This document shows, in pieces, positions 1 to 9,677 of a DNA stretch of 64,000 bases. Every line of letters starts with the position of its first letter. Within the stretch, counting starts at the first letter, position 1. The notes below the pieces were generated by a model, which made no database searches, was not told where the DNA came from, and saw only the letters and a program-made list of their open reading frames with translations. This DNA is from an uncultured Polaribacter sp. Lineage in GTDB: Bacteria > Bacteroidota > Bacteroidia > Flavobacteriales > Flavobacteriaceae. A program made the position numbers and the translations under genes. The DNA is taken from contig CAJWTV010000001.1 in NCBI GenBank assembly GCA_913047375.1, positions 1-64,000 of the forward strand, in the 5' to 3' direction.

Positions 1-148
1 GCAATATTTTAGTTGATTTTATAAATTTTGAAGAACTCTAAAAGGTTAGCTTTTTTTTGGCGGTTGCAAGCGCTGGATAATTGTGTTTAAAAAAGTTACT
101 GCGAAGCATAATTATTTTTAAAAAGCAATCGAGCGTTTGCGGGCGGCA

Positions 149-340
149 ATTTTACATAATGACGAATTATAGCTACAAATTTATAACTCTAAATATTTAT
201 TATAATAGCGTATTTGAAAAATGTTATTGAATAATACTAAATACGAGATTCTACGGAATTATAATTGACACTCGTTGACGAATGTTTATGAAGCTTTTAA
301 CGCTTTCTGGGATATTTTACATAATAGAGAATTATAGCTA
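149..340. repeat. Imperfect direct repeat pair (149-175 and 314-340) in non-coding DNA
   Basis: attttacataatgacgaattatagcta versus attttacataatagagaattatagcta: 24/27 identical, 165 bp apart. Both are preceded by a related GC-richer stretch (gagcgtttgcgggcggc / aacgctttctggga). Confidence 0.6.
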
Positions 341-593
341 TCATTTAAAATCTAGAAGTTAATTTAACCGTAATTTAGTTCACGCTTTATTATTTCTTTT
401 GGTGTTCATGAACCTCCTAAAGTCGATTTCTTTTAATATAATATCTATCGATATAAGTCTAAAGACATTATATCTGATATTATGCTAAATAGCCTAAAAA
501 ACGGCTTTACAGAAATTACTACATAAATGTACTATAATTTATATTATGTTAAGTAGATTTTTTTAACTCTACTATTCTTATAATATAATGTGT

Positions 594-634
594 AAAAAAA
601 GTGAATTCCATTAATTAAGGGATTCACTTTTTTT
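594..634. terminator. Bidirectional intrinsic terminator
   Basis: AAAAAAAGTGAATTCC..GGGATTCACTTTTTTT hairpin just downstream of the minus-strand gene ending at 658. Confidence 0.75.
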
Positions 635-657
635 ATAGTTTATAAAATTAATTTAAT

Positions 658-1665
658 TTAGTCTTCAATTACCTTTAAAACTAATTTACCATTTTTGTCT
701 CCTGAAAATAATCTTTCATATGTTTCCTTAAAATTTTCTATCCCGACATAGACGTCTTCTCTTGACTTTAATTTCCCTTCTTTCATCCAAGTTCCCATTT
801 GTTTTGCTGCAACCGCAAAATCTTTTGTATAATCCATAACAACCATACCTTGCATAGTAGATCTAGTAACTAGAAGAGATAAATAATTACTAGGACCATT
901 TATTTTATGCTTGTTATTATATTGTGAAATTGCTCCACAAATTACAACTCTGGCATGCATTCTTAATTTACTTAATGCTGCGTCTAAAATTAATCCTCCA
1001 ATATTATCAAAAAACACATCTATACCTTTAGGACATTTTTTCTTTAATGCTGTATAAATATTTTCAGATTTGTAATCAATCGCGTCATCAAAACCTAATT
1101 CATTTATTAAATAATCACATTTTTCTTGTCCGCCAGCTATTCCAATTACGGTACAACCTTTTATCTTTGCAACTTGACCAACTATACTTCCAACAGCTCC
1201 CGCAGCACCAGATACTAAGACTATATCACCTTCTTTTATTTTCCCTACTTCTGTAATTCCAAAATAACCGGTCATACCAGGCATACCTAAAGTTCCTAAA
1301 TACATTGGCATTGGTGCCAAACGCTCATCAACTTTATACCACCCATCTCCATTTCCAATAGCGTATTGTTGGACACCGCCCCAACTAGTAACACAGTCAC
1401 CTACTTCAAATTTGTGATTATTATTAGTTTTAATTACTTTCCCGATAGAGCCCGATCTCATTACATCACCGATTTCTACTGGAGGTATGTAAGATTTTGT
1501 ATCATTCATCCAACCTCGCATTGCAGGATCTAAAGAGATATAATGATGTTTTACTAAAATTTCACCATCTTGTAATTCAGGAATAGTATTTTCTTGTAAT
1601 TCCCAAGTTTCATTATCTGGGGTCCCTATTGGTCTTTTTTTAAGTATAATTTGTTTATTCTTCAT
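658..1665 (-). CDS. NADP-dependent medium-chain (zinc-independent) oxidoreductase, CurA/leukotriene B4 dehydrogenase-like
   Basis: Full-length ORF; VSGAAGAVGSIVGQVAKIKGC cofactor motif and DPAMRGWMND N-terminal motif of the family. Confidence 0.9.
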   Translation of the reverse strand: MKNKQIILKKRPIGTPDNETWELQENTIPELQDGEILVKHHYISLDPAMRGWMNDTKSYIPPVEIGDVMRSGSIGKVIKTNNNHKFEVGDCVTSWGGVQQYAIGNGDGWYKVDERLAPMPMYLGTLGMPGMTGYFGITEVGKIKEGDIVLVSGAAGAVGSIVGQVAKIKGCTVIGIAGGQEKCDYLINELGFDDAIDYKSENIYTALKKKCPKGIDVFFDNIGGLILDAALSKLRMHARVVICGAISQYNNKHKINGPSNYLSLLVTRSTMQGMVVMDYTKDFAVAAKQMGTWMKEGKLKSREDVYVGIENFKETYERLFSGDKNGKLVLKVIED

Positions 1666-1696
1666 TATTTTTTTTTAAGTCTAAATATATTATTTT

Positions 1697-3685
1697 TTAG
1701 TATTCTAGTATTTGGTTTAATTCTTTTTCAAATTTGTTTTTTGCTAAATATTGATTTTCTAAACCTTCTTGAAAAGGAATAGGTGTTTCTAAACTTCCAA
1801 CTCTTTTTACAGGAGCATCTAGATATTCAAAGCAATTTTCTGTAATTAATGCAGACAAGTCACTTGCTATACCTCCAAAGAGAGAATCCTCTTGTAAAAT
1901 TATTACTTTACCAGTTTTACGGACAGAATTATAAATTGAATCTATATCTAGAGGCTGCAAGGTTCTTAAGTCAATTAAATCTGCTGAAATATTTGAATTT
2001 GATTCTAATACTTCTAGTGCCCAATGAACTCCTGCACCATATGTAATAATTGAAATACTATCTCCTGTTTTTAATAAACTTGCTTTTCCAATCTCAATTG
2101 TAAAATAGTCTTCAGTTACTTCCTGATACTTAGAACGGTATAAAGCTTTATGCTCAAAAAACAAGACAGGATTAGGATCATTGATCGATTCTGCTAATAA
2201 ACCTTTTGCATCTTGAGGAAATGCAGGATATATTACTTTTAAACCTGGAGTCTTTGTAAACCAAGCTTCATTTGTTTGGCTATGAAATGGACCAGCTCCT
2301 ACTCCTGCGCCACAAGGCATTCTAATTACCACATCTGCTTTTTCACTCCATCTATAGTGAGATTTAGCTAATAAATTTATAATTGGATTAAATCCTGAAG
2401 ACACAAAATCTGCAAATTGCATTTCCATGACTGCTTTCATTCCATTAATAGATAAACCATATGCCGCTGCTACTATTGCAGATTCACAAATAGGCGTATT
2501 TCTAACTCGATCCTTACCAAACTGGTTAATAAAACCATCTGTTATTTTAAAAACACCTCCATATTCTGCAATATCTTGACCCATGATAATTAGATTATCA
2601 TACTTTTCCATAGATTGTCTTAATCCTTCTGATATTGCATCTACAAAGCGAATTTTTTTCTTTTTATTAGAACATAAAACTTTTTTAAATTGATGTTGCT
2701 TAAAAACATCATTTAATTCAATATCTATATTTGGTGTAATTGACACCTCATCAAATGCAGTTTTTAAATTACTATCTATCTCATTTTTAATTTTTGAGGT
2801 TAAAGTATTAATTAATTCAATATTTAGAACCTTCTTATCTATTAAGTAACTTTCAAAATTTGACAAGGGATTTTTAGCATTCCATTCATCCATCAATTCT
2901 TTAGGAACATATTTAGTTCCGCTAGCCTCTTCGTGTCCACGTAAACGAAATGTTTTGAATTCAATTAAGACAGGTCTTGGCCTTTTACGAATACTTTCTG
3001 ATATTTCAGAAACTTTAGTATAAACTTCAAGAATATTATTTCCTTCTACAATATGACTTTCCATTCCATATCCAACCCCCTTATCAGCTAAATGATTACA
3101 ATTATATTGTTCCGATGTAGGTGTAGATAGTCCATATCCGTTATTTTCAACACAAAAGATAACTGGTAAACTCCATACAGAGGCGATATTTAAGGCTTCA
3201 TGGAAATCTCCTTCACTTGTTCCCCCATCCCCTGTAAAAACAGCACATACACCTTTAGTTTTTTTAATTTTATTTGCTAAAGCAATTCCGTCTGCAACTC
3301 CAAATTGAGGGCCTAAATGAGAAATCATCCCTACAATTTTATAATCTTGTGTTCCAAAGTGAAAACTACGATCTCTCCCTTTGGTAAAACCATTCATTTT
3401 TCCTTGCCACTGAGAAAAGAGTCTTGAAAGCGGAATTTTTCTTGTAGTAAAAACTCCTAAATTTCGATGCATAGGTAATATATATTCGTCATTGTTCAAA
3501 GCCATAGTTACTCCTACAGAAATTGCTTCTTGACCAATTCCTGAAAACCATTTTGATATTTTTCCTTGACGTAATAGAATTAACATTTTTTCCTCAATTA
3601 AACGAGGTTTTAGCATATTTATGTATAACTCTAATAAAGTGTCGTTAGGTAAATTATACTCGCTGTAGCTAAACTTATGAGACAT
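1697..3685 (-). CDS. Branched-chain alpha-keto acid / pyruvate-type dehydrogenase E1, fused alpha+beta subunits
   Basis: ThDP motif GDGGTSEGDFHEALNIA in the N-terminal half; transketolase-like beta half (EYGGVFKITDGF, ESAIVAAAYGLSINGMK). MSHKFSY is the more likely start than the ORF-track start. Confidence 0.88.
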   Translation of the reverse strand: MSHKFSYSEYNLPNDTLLELYINMLKPRLIEEKMLILLRQGKISKWFSGIGQEAISVGVTMALNNDEYILPMHRNLGVFTTRKIPLSRLFSQWQGKMNGFTKGRDRSFHFGTQDYKIVGMISHLGPQFGVADGIALANKIKKTKGVCAVFTGDGGTSEGDFHEALNIASVWSLPVIFCVENNGYGLSTPTSEQYNCNHLADKGVGYGMESHIVEGNNILEVYTKVSEISESIRKRPRPVLIEFKTFRLRGHEEASGTKYVPKELMDEWNAKNPLSNFESYLIDKKVLNIELINTLTSKIKNEIDSNLKTAFDEVSITPNIDIELNDVFKQHQFKKVLCSNKKKKIRFVDAISEGLRQSMEKYDNLIIMGQDIAEYGGVFKITDGFINQFGKDRVRNTPICESAIVAAAYGLSINGMKAVMEMQFADFVSSGFNPIINLLAKSHYRWSEKADVVIRMPCGAGVGAGPFHSQTNEAWFTKTPGLKVIYPAFPQDAKGLLAESINDPNPVLFFEHKALYRSKYQEVTEDYFTIEIGKASLLKTGDSISIITYGAGVHWALEVLESNSNISADLIDLRTLQPLDIDSIYNSVRKTGKVIILQEDSLFGGIASDLSALITENCFEYLDAPVKRVGSLETPIPFQEGLENQYLAKNKFEKELNQILEY

Positions 3686-3765
3686 ATTAATTATTGTTTG
3701 TTTTATACAAACATAAAAAATCCCCATCAAAAGATAAGGATTTAATAAAAAATATATTATTTATT

Positions 3766-4245
3766 TTATAATTCTTTAAAAATTGCGTGCATCATACGCT
3801 TTTTATCATTTATACTCTCTTCTAAAGCAATCATAGTTTCAGTTCTGTTCACACCTGGGATTTCATCTATAGAATAAATTATGTCTTTGGCATCAGTAGT
3901 TCCCTTTGCTCTAACTTTACAAAATATATTATACATACCTGCTACTACATAGGCTACAGTAACGTTTGGAATTTTTCTTAAGTCCTCTATTACATTTTTT
4001 GTCATAGAAGTTTTGTCAAGAAAAATACCTACGTGAGCAATAAATGAATAGCCCATTTTTTCATAATTAAGAGTTAGAGTAGATCCTTGAATAATTCCTT
4101 CGTCTTCCATCTTTTTAACACGGACGTGAATTGTACCTGCAGAAACTAATAACTTTTTTGCAATATCTGTAAAAGGTGTTCTGGCATTTTCAATTAATAT
4201 GTCCAAAATTTGATGATCAATTTCATCTAACATGTACTTTTTCAT
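3766..4245 (-). CDS. Lrp/AsnC family transcriptional regulator
   Basis: N-terminal HTH (DHQILDILIENARTPFTDIAKKLLVSAGTIHVRVKKMEDEGII) plus C-terminal RAM domain. Confidence 0.93.
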   Translation of the reverse strand: MKKYMLDEIDHQILDILIENARTPFTDIAKKLLVSAGTIHVRVKKMEDEGIIQGSTLTLNYEKMGYSFIAHVGIFLDKTSMTKNVIEDLRKIPNVTVAYVVAGMYNIFCKVRAKGTTDAKDIIYSIDEIPGVNRTETMIALEESINDKKRMMHAIFKEL

Positions 4246-4329
4246 AATTATGTATAATTCAGTTATATACGCAAAAATATGAATTTAATATATAAATAAT
4301 ATCATAATGGTGTTATATATTTAATGAAT

Positions 4330-5403
4330 TTAGCTTTCGAAAACGATTTCGTTATGTGAAATATGATTTTTTATTTTTTCCCCAGTAATTTCTTTAAGGT
4401 TAAAAACTAATTTATTATTAATTATTAACTCTTCGTATTGATAAGCATATTTCTCATTGGAGTTTTTAAAACTATGTAAAACATCGTAAAAATTATCAAT
4501 ATTGTTTGGTATATTAAAATATGCTTTATAATCTGTAAAAGTATCGTTAGCTACAATGTGATGAACTCCTTCTAATATCGAAAAAAACATATATTTTCGA
4601 GTAATTTCTCTTTCATAATCATTAGGATAATGTCCTGCTTCAATTAAAATAGTACTATACCCAAGTTTTTGAAATACATCACCGGTCGCATTTGGATAAA
4701 ATTCGTCAGTGTAACGACCTATTCCTTGAGGAATAAATTGTTGTAATAAATTATTCATTGCAATAATTACATTCATAGTTTTCTTTCTACCTCCAGTTAC
4801 TGATCTTGTAAAATCTTCAGAAGGCGCTAGAAAAGAAATTGTCGCAGGTTTATCACTACCGTCTACACCGAAGATAGTTCTTTGGTCATGAAGGTTAAAG
4901 CAAAAGTCCGGTTGAAAATTATCTAGAAAATTTCTTAATATCTTACTCTCAATAGCAATTTTTGCAACTGCATCTCTATTTAAGTCTATTTTATCTGAAT
5001 TAACTCTGGTGAAAACTTCTGCTCCATCTGGATTTAACATTGGAATTATGTGTATTGTACATTCTCTCAATATATTTTTAACCCAAACTTCATTAGTATT
5101 GTTAAAAGTATTTAAAAGATCAAATATAGCCTTAGTTCCTGTGCTTTCATTACCATGCATTTGACTCCAAATAAGAATTTTCTTTTTTCCCGAGCCAATT
5201 TTAATACTGTATATGGCCCTTTTTTGTTCTGAATAACCAATTCTTGTTACTTTATTTATTTTTTCGTGCTTAAAAATTAATGGTTCTATATCTTTATAGC
5301 GAATCCATCTTCCAGAAATAGAAGCTTCTTTTTGATTATCAAAAAGATCTTTTAATTCAGAGACGGATAATAATTGCATAGAATGTTTATTAATTATTTT
5401 CAA
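4330..5403 (-). CDS. M14-family zinc carboxypeptidase
   Basis: WSQMHGNESTGTKAI (HxxE), LNRDA and NLHDQR motifs. Confidence 0.88.
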   Translation of the reverse strand: MKIINKHSMQLLSVSELKDLFDNQKEASISGRWIRYKDIEPLIFKHEKINKVTRIGYSEQKRAIYSIKIGSGKKKILIWSQMHGNESTGTKAIFDLLNTFNNTNEVWVKNILRECTIHIIPMLNPDGAEVFTRVNSDKIDLNRDAVAKIAIESKILRNFLDNFQPDFCFNLHDQRTIFGVDGSDKPATISFLAPSEDFTRSVTGGRKKTMNVIIAMNNLLQQFIPQGIGRYTDEFYPNATGDVFQKLGYSTILIEAGHYPNDYEREITRKYMFFSILEGVHHIVANDTFTDYKAYFNIPNNIDNFYDVLHSFKNSNEKYAYQYEELIINNKLVFNLKEITGEKIKNHISHNEIVFES

Positions 5404-5442
5404 AAATAATCAATTCAGTTTTGTTTACAAACGAATTCTGTA

Positions 5443-5450
5443 CAAATATA
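5443..5450 (-). promoter_or_regulatory. Putative Bacteroidetes -7 element for the M14 peptidase
   Basis: TATATTTG on the minus strand, matching TAnnTTTG, upstream of the start at 5403. Confidence 0.45.
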
Positions 5451-5463
5451 AATCAGTTAATTA

Positions 5464-5475
5464 TTACATTTGTAA
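5464..5475. promoter_or_regulatory. TTAC-N4-GTAA palindrome, possible regulator binding site
   Basis: TTAC ATTT GTAA; same architecture as the palindromes at 5681 and 5705. Confidence 0.4.
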
Positions 5476-5680
5476 ATCATGATAACATATAAATATATCG
5501 ATTTTGTAAACAATATGTTTATACCTTAATATTATAATATTATTAAAATAATAAATATTATAAATTTTCATAAATTAATGAATATTAGATATTTATAAAG
5601 TTTATATAAAGCATTTATTTATATTAAATTAGTTTATATTTCCAAAATATTACTTAAAAATTGTTTTATATATAAAGAAA

Positions 5681-5720
5681 AGTTACTTTTGTAACTTTAA
5701 TAAAAGTTACATTGGTAAAC
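5681..5720. promoter_or_regulatory. Tandem operator-like palindromes overlapping an XRE regulator promoter and start
   Basis: AGTTAC-TTTT-GTAACT (5681-5696) and AGTTAC-ATTG-GTAAAC (5705-5720), centres 24 bp apart; TACTTTTG -7-like element at 5684-5691. Confidence 0.6.
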
Positions 5721-6071
5721 ATAATAGATTTTATTAACAGGTTAAAAAAAGTGATGGAAATTCATCATCTTTCAGCTTCTTTATTTGCAGATAAAGTTGG
5801 TGTCCAACGTTCAAGTATTTCACATATTTTATCTGGAAGAAATAAACCTAGTTTAGACTTTGTACTCAAAGTTACATCTGTATTTCCTGATATAGATATT
5901 TATTGGCTTTTAAATGGCAAAGGACAGTTTCCTGATAAAAATTTAAGCCCTTCTACTCCATCTTTAATTAATAATGAAAATAAATTTCTGGAAACGAATG
6001 CTCCTTCCAAAAAAATAAAGAGAATTGTTGTTTTTTATTTAGATGGTACTTTTGATGAGTATCTTAAATAA
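5712..6071 (+). CDS. XRE-family HTH transcriptional regulator
   Basis: HLSASLFADKVGVQRSSISHILSGRNKPSLDFVLKV HTH_3 core, followed by WLLNGKGQFP. TTG start at 5712 or ATG at 5754. Confidence 0.88.
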   Translation: MVNIIDFINRLKKVMEIHHLSASLFADKVGVQRSSISHILSGRNKPSLDFVLKVTSVFPDIDIYWLLNGKGQFPDKNLSPSTPSLINNENKFLETNAPSKKIKRIVVFYLDGTFDEYLK

Positions 6072-6112
6072 ATAAACTAGACATCATTGATTCTTGTAGT
6101 TAGACATTTTTC

Positions 6113-6131
6113 GTTCAAATTCTATTTGAAC
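6113..6131. repeat. Inverted repeat between convergent genes
   Basis: GTTCAAAT-tct-ATTTGAAC, 8-bp perfect arms, no U-tract. Confidence 0.5.
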
Positions 6132-6141
6132 TAGATTTGAT

Positions 6142-8583
6142 CTATATAAGTTCAGCCATAGCCGTTTTTATAACTTTTATATTTTCTTTTTTATTAGATT
6201 TTTTTACTTTCTTTTGTTTTTGTATCATTTCACGCATTAAATTGATTACAACTTTATCGAAATTAAAATTTTTGTATTGGTTTCCTTTTAGAATCATGTC
6301 CTCTACAAGGTTTTTTATAGCCTTTGTATTATTACTTTCAGATATTTGTTTAAAGGCCTTTTTATAAATACTCTTAGTTTTGTCATCTCCATTTAAATAC
6401 ATACCAGAAAGAACATTCTGAGCTATAAATGGAAGCTCTTTTTCATCTTTTTCTTCTATATAGATCTGGGTTAGAGGTGTTGCTAATATTTTACGAATTT
6501 CATTAGGTAAAGATTTAGATTTCTCAATTGCCATTTTTTTATCTACATAGTACATAGCTACAAGACTTTTACCTACAACAGCATAAGATTCACTGTTCAA
6601 ATTTTGTTCAAAAACTGACTTAAGCTCAGGATCAATTAATTTACCTAAAGTTTCTATCGCTGCTGCTTTAACCAATGTTTTTTTATCAGTTTTAGCTATT
6701 TCAGAAATTTTCCTAATAGCGGCTTTTTTAGAAAACTTATTTATTAAATCAATATTCTCTAGTGCTAAAATTCTAATTTTATAAAAGGAATCATATAAAG
6801 CGCTAACAACTGCTTTAAAAGCCACTTTATTATCTTGTTTTTTTATAATTTCCAATAAAGCCGATTTTCTATCTATATAATTTTCTGCATTTTTAAGTTG
6901 AAAGATATAATCACTTAAAACCTTGTTTTCCTGAATCTCGCATAGTAAAACACCATCTGCATTTACTTGAATATAGTCTGGTAGTCTTAGGTATGAATAA
7001 GTAAATGATGCATCATTACCATCTACAAATACTGTTTCTCTTCTTTTATTACCTTTTTCATAAATATCAATAGTGAATGGGAATTTAAATTTTTCTGATT
7101 GTAATTGAATAACATTTACTGTTACTTTTTTCTGAATAATATTGTAATCATAAGAAATCTCTATTTGAGGATGACTTGTATTATAAAACCATTGATTAAA
7201 AAACCAATTTAAATCCTTTCCTGTCAGTTTTTCGAATACTAACCTTAGATCATGTACCTCTGCAGATTTATATTTAAATTCGGTTAAATATATATTTAAC
7301 CCTTTAAAAAAAGCATTGTCACCTAAATAATTTCTTAGCATATGCAATACGGCTCCACCTTTGTTATAACTAACTAAATCGAACAGATCTTCTCTATCCC
7401 TGTAATTAAAACGGACTAAACTTTTATTAGAATTTTGACCATTTAAATAAACTAAGTTATTTTCATGTAGGAGTGCATTTGCATCTTCTTTTCCATACTT
7501 ATGTTCTCGCCATAAATATTCACCGTAATTTGCAAAAGATTCATTTAAAGCTATATTTGACCAACTCTCTGCAGTCACTAAGTTTCCAAACCAATGATGA
7601 AAAACTTCATGGGCAATAATGTTTTCATGTTTGTTTTCGTCAATCAATTGTCCTGAACGTTGATAAGCTTGTTCACCATGAACAACAGCAGTTGTATTTT
7701 CCATAGCTCCACTTATATAATCTCTAACTACAATTTGACTATATTTATTCCAAGGATATTCTACACCTAAAATATCTGAAAAGAACCCTAGCATTTTTGG
7801 TGTATCACCAAAAATATCTTTGGCATGTGTTGCGTATTCTTTTTCTACATAATATTCTAAAGGGATATTTTTATAAGAATCTTTTATAATTTCAAATTCA
7901 CCAATTCCCATAAAAAATAAATATGGTGCATGCTTTTTATCTAATTTCCAATAATCTATCCTATCCTCACCTTTAATCGTTTGACTTATTAATTTACCAT
8001 TAGAAAGAGTTTTAAATTTATTTGGGACAGTAATATAAATCTCTTGTGATGTTTTTTGATTTGGACTATCAATTGTTGGAAACCAGCAACTACTTGATTC
8101 TGTTTGACCTTGTGTCCATATTTGAGTTGGCTTATTCTTATCGGATCTGTCAGCATTTATAAAATATAAACCTTTTTGGTTTTTTACAGTTTCATTAGTA
8201 TTTCCTCTTATTTTATCTGGTCTCGCGGTATATTTTATATAAATTGTATATGATTCTTTTTTCTTAAACTCTTTAGGTAAATCAATAAGTAAATTATAAT
8301 TATTATAATTAAAATCTAAATTCTTATTATTTAAAGATACTTGATGTATAATCATACCCTTTGCATCTAAAGACAACTTATTTGTTGAGTAAAAATATGG
8401 TTTTAAAGTAATCCAGGCTTGGCCATTTAACTCCTTTTTTTTAAAATTAAAATCAACCTTTAATTTTGTATGCTCTAAAACATGAACTTTATCTTTTTCT
8501 CCGATATAATCGATTTTATTTTGAGAATATATTAATGAAAAAGAAAGATTAATAAAAATAAAAAGTGTTTTAAGAAACTTCAT
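6142..8583 (-). CDS. M1-family aminopeptidase with C-terminal HEAT-like repeats
   Basis: GAMEN and HEVFHHWFGNLVT...NESFANY motifs; N-terminal signal peptide. Confidence 0.92.
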   Translation of the reverse strand: MKFLKTLFIFINLSFSLIYSQNKIDYIGEKDKVHVLEHTKLKVDFNFKKKELNGQAWITLKPYFYSTNKLSLDAKGMIIHQVSLNNKNLDFNYNNYNLLIDLPKEFKKKESYTIYIKYTARPDKIRGNTNETVKNQKGLYFINADRSDKNKPTQIWTQGQTESSSCWFPTIDSPNQKTSQEIYITVPNKFKTLSNGKLISQTIKGEDRIDYWKLDKKHAPYLFFMGIGEFEIIKDSYKNIPLEYYVEKEYATHAKDIFGDTPKMLGFFSDILGVEYPWNKYSQIVVRDYISGAMENTTAVVHGEQAYQRSGQLIDENKHENIIAHEVFHHWFGNLVTAESWSNIALNESFANYGEYLWREHKYGKEDANALLHENNLVYLNGQNSNKSLVRFNYRDREDLFDLVSYNKGGAVLHMLRNYLGDNAFFKGLNIYLTEFKYKSAEVHDLRLVFEKLTGKDLNWFFNQWFYNTSHPQIEISYDYNIIQKKVTVNVIQLQSEKFKFPFTIDIYEKGNKRRETVFVDGNDASFTYSYLRLPDYIQVNADGVLLCEIQENKVLSDYIFQLKNAENYIDRKSALLEIIKKQDNKVAFKAVVSALYDSFYKIRILALENIDLINKFSKKAAIRKISEIAKTDKKTLVKAAAIETLGKLIDPELKSVFEQNLNSESYAVVGKSLVAMYYVDKKMAIEKSKSLPNEIRKILATPLTQIYIEEKDEKELPFIAQNVLSGMYLNGDDKTKSIYKKAFKQISESNNTKAIKNLVEDMILKGNQYKNFNFDKVVINLMREMIQKQKKVKKSNKKENIKVIKTAMAELI

Positions 8584-8710
8584 ATGATGTGTTATTCAAT
8601 ATTTCAAAAATAAGAAATTAATTTATTCAACTCGTTAACTTACAGTTAAAATAGAGCGATTAGATTCATTAATTATCACAATACTTTAATGGAACTGCTA
8701 TTACTTAATT

Positions 8711-9631
8711 TTAATTTAATATATCAGGTCTAAATTCACTCATTAAGCTCTCTTTTTTACTCTTTGCATAATTAAATCCTGAATCCCACCATTCACGCAT
8801 TAATTTCTTATCAAAGACTAAAGAGTTTGTAGTTAATACGACTGGAGTATAATAAAGAGTAAGTTTTACATTTTTATTGTTTGCTGCTAATTTCCCAATC
8901 GAAATATTATGCCTTTCTATATGGCTTAACATAAAATCAAAAACATTAAACAATAATGAAAATGGATTCTTAGAAGGCAGTTTATTTAATTGAGAGACTT
9001 CAGTTTCTAATATTATAGCATCAATTTCTGTTGCTCCCCTTAAAATTGCTTCACGTATTGGAATTAAAGAGCCAAACCCACCATCTGCGTATTGACAATT
9101 ATCCTTTTCAAGTAAACTCATAAAAGGGACATAATTACATGAACCCCAAATCCAATCACAAAAATCATCATAAGAACAATCAAATATAGATTTATACTCA
9201 ATTTGATTCTTTGTTAAGTTAGAAACAGTTATAACAACTTCTTTATCACTACCCCTTATTGCATCAAACATTTTTTTTGTTATATTTCTTTTTATAAGTT
9301 TTCGCAAGTTTTTACTCTCTCCAAAAGTCTTTCTACCGTTTAGAAAATTCCAAAATGTATTTAAATGATTAATACTTATTACTTTTGTACTCCCTATGTT
9401 TTTAATAGTAAATGGATTATTACTAAAAATTGATTCTTGATTAACATTTGTGTATATCTCTTTGAGTTCATCTAACATTCCTAATGCTAAATGAGAAACC
9501 ATTAAGCTTCCAGTAGAAGTTCCTATGAAAAAATCATAGTTTTTACCTTCATTTTTCATTAAATATTGTGCAACTCCACCTGCGAATGCTCCTTTACTTC
9601 CACCACCTGAAATTACTAGTGCCTTTTTCAT
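8711..9631 (-). CDS. Patatin-like phospholipase
   Basis: GGGSKGAFAGG oxyanion motif, GTSTGSL nucleophile elbow, DGGFG. The ORF-track start (9715) would overlap the divergent gene; MKKALVISGG at 9631 is preferred. Confidence 0.9.
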   Translation of the reverse strand: MKKALVISGGGSKGAFAGGVAQYLMKNEGKNYDFFIGTSTGSLMVSHLALGMLDELKEIYTNVNQESIFSNNPFTIKNIGSTKVISINHLNTFWNFLNGRKTFGESKNLRKLIKRNITKKMFDAIRGSDKEVVITVSNLTKNQIEYKSIFDCSYDDFCDWIWGSCNYVPFMSLLEKDNCQYADGGFGSLIPIREAILRGATEIDAIILETEVSQLNKLPSKNPFSLLFNVFDFMLSHIERHNISIGKLAANNKNVKLTLYYTPVVLTTNSLVFDKKLMREWWDSGFNYAKSKKESLMSEFRPDILN

Positions 9632-9677
9632 AAAACTTGATTTGTATTCATTAAATTCGTTAATATAAAATTCGAAA

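Noticed and set aside
1047-2046. Short plus-strand ORFs at 1047-1256 and 1849-2046
   Set aside because: Leu/Gln-rich antisense artefacts of the AT-rich coding strand.
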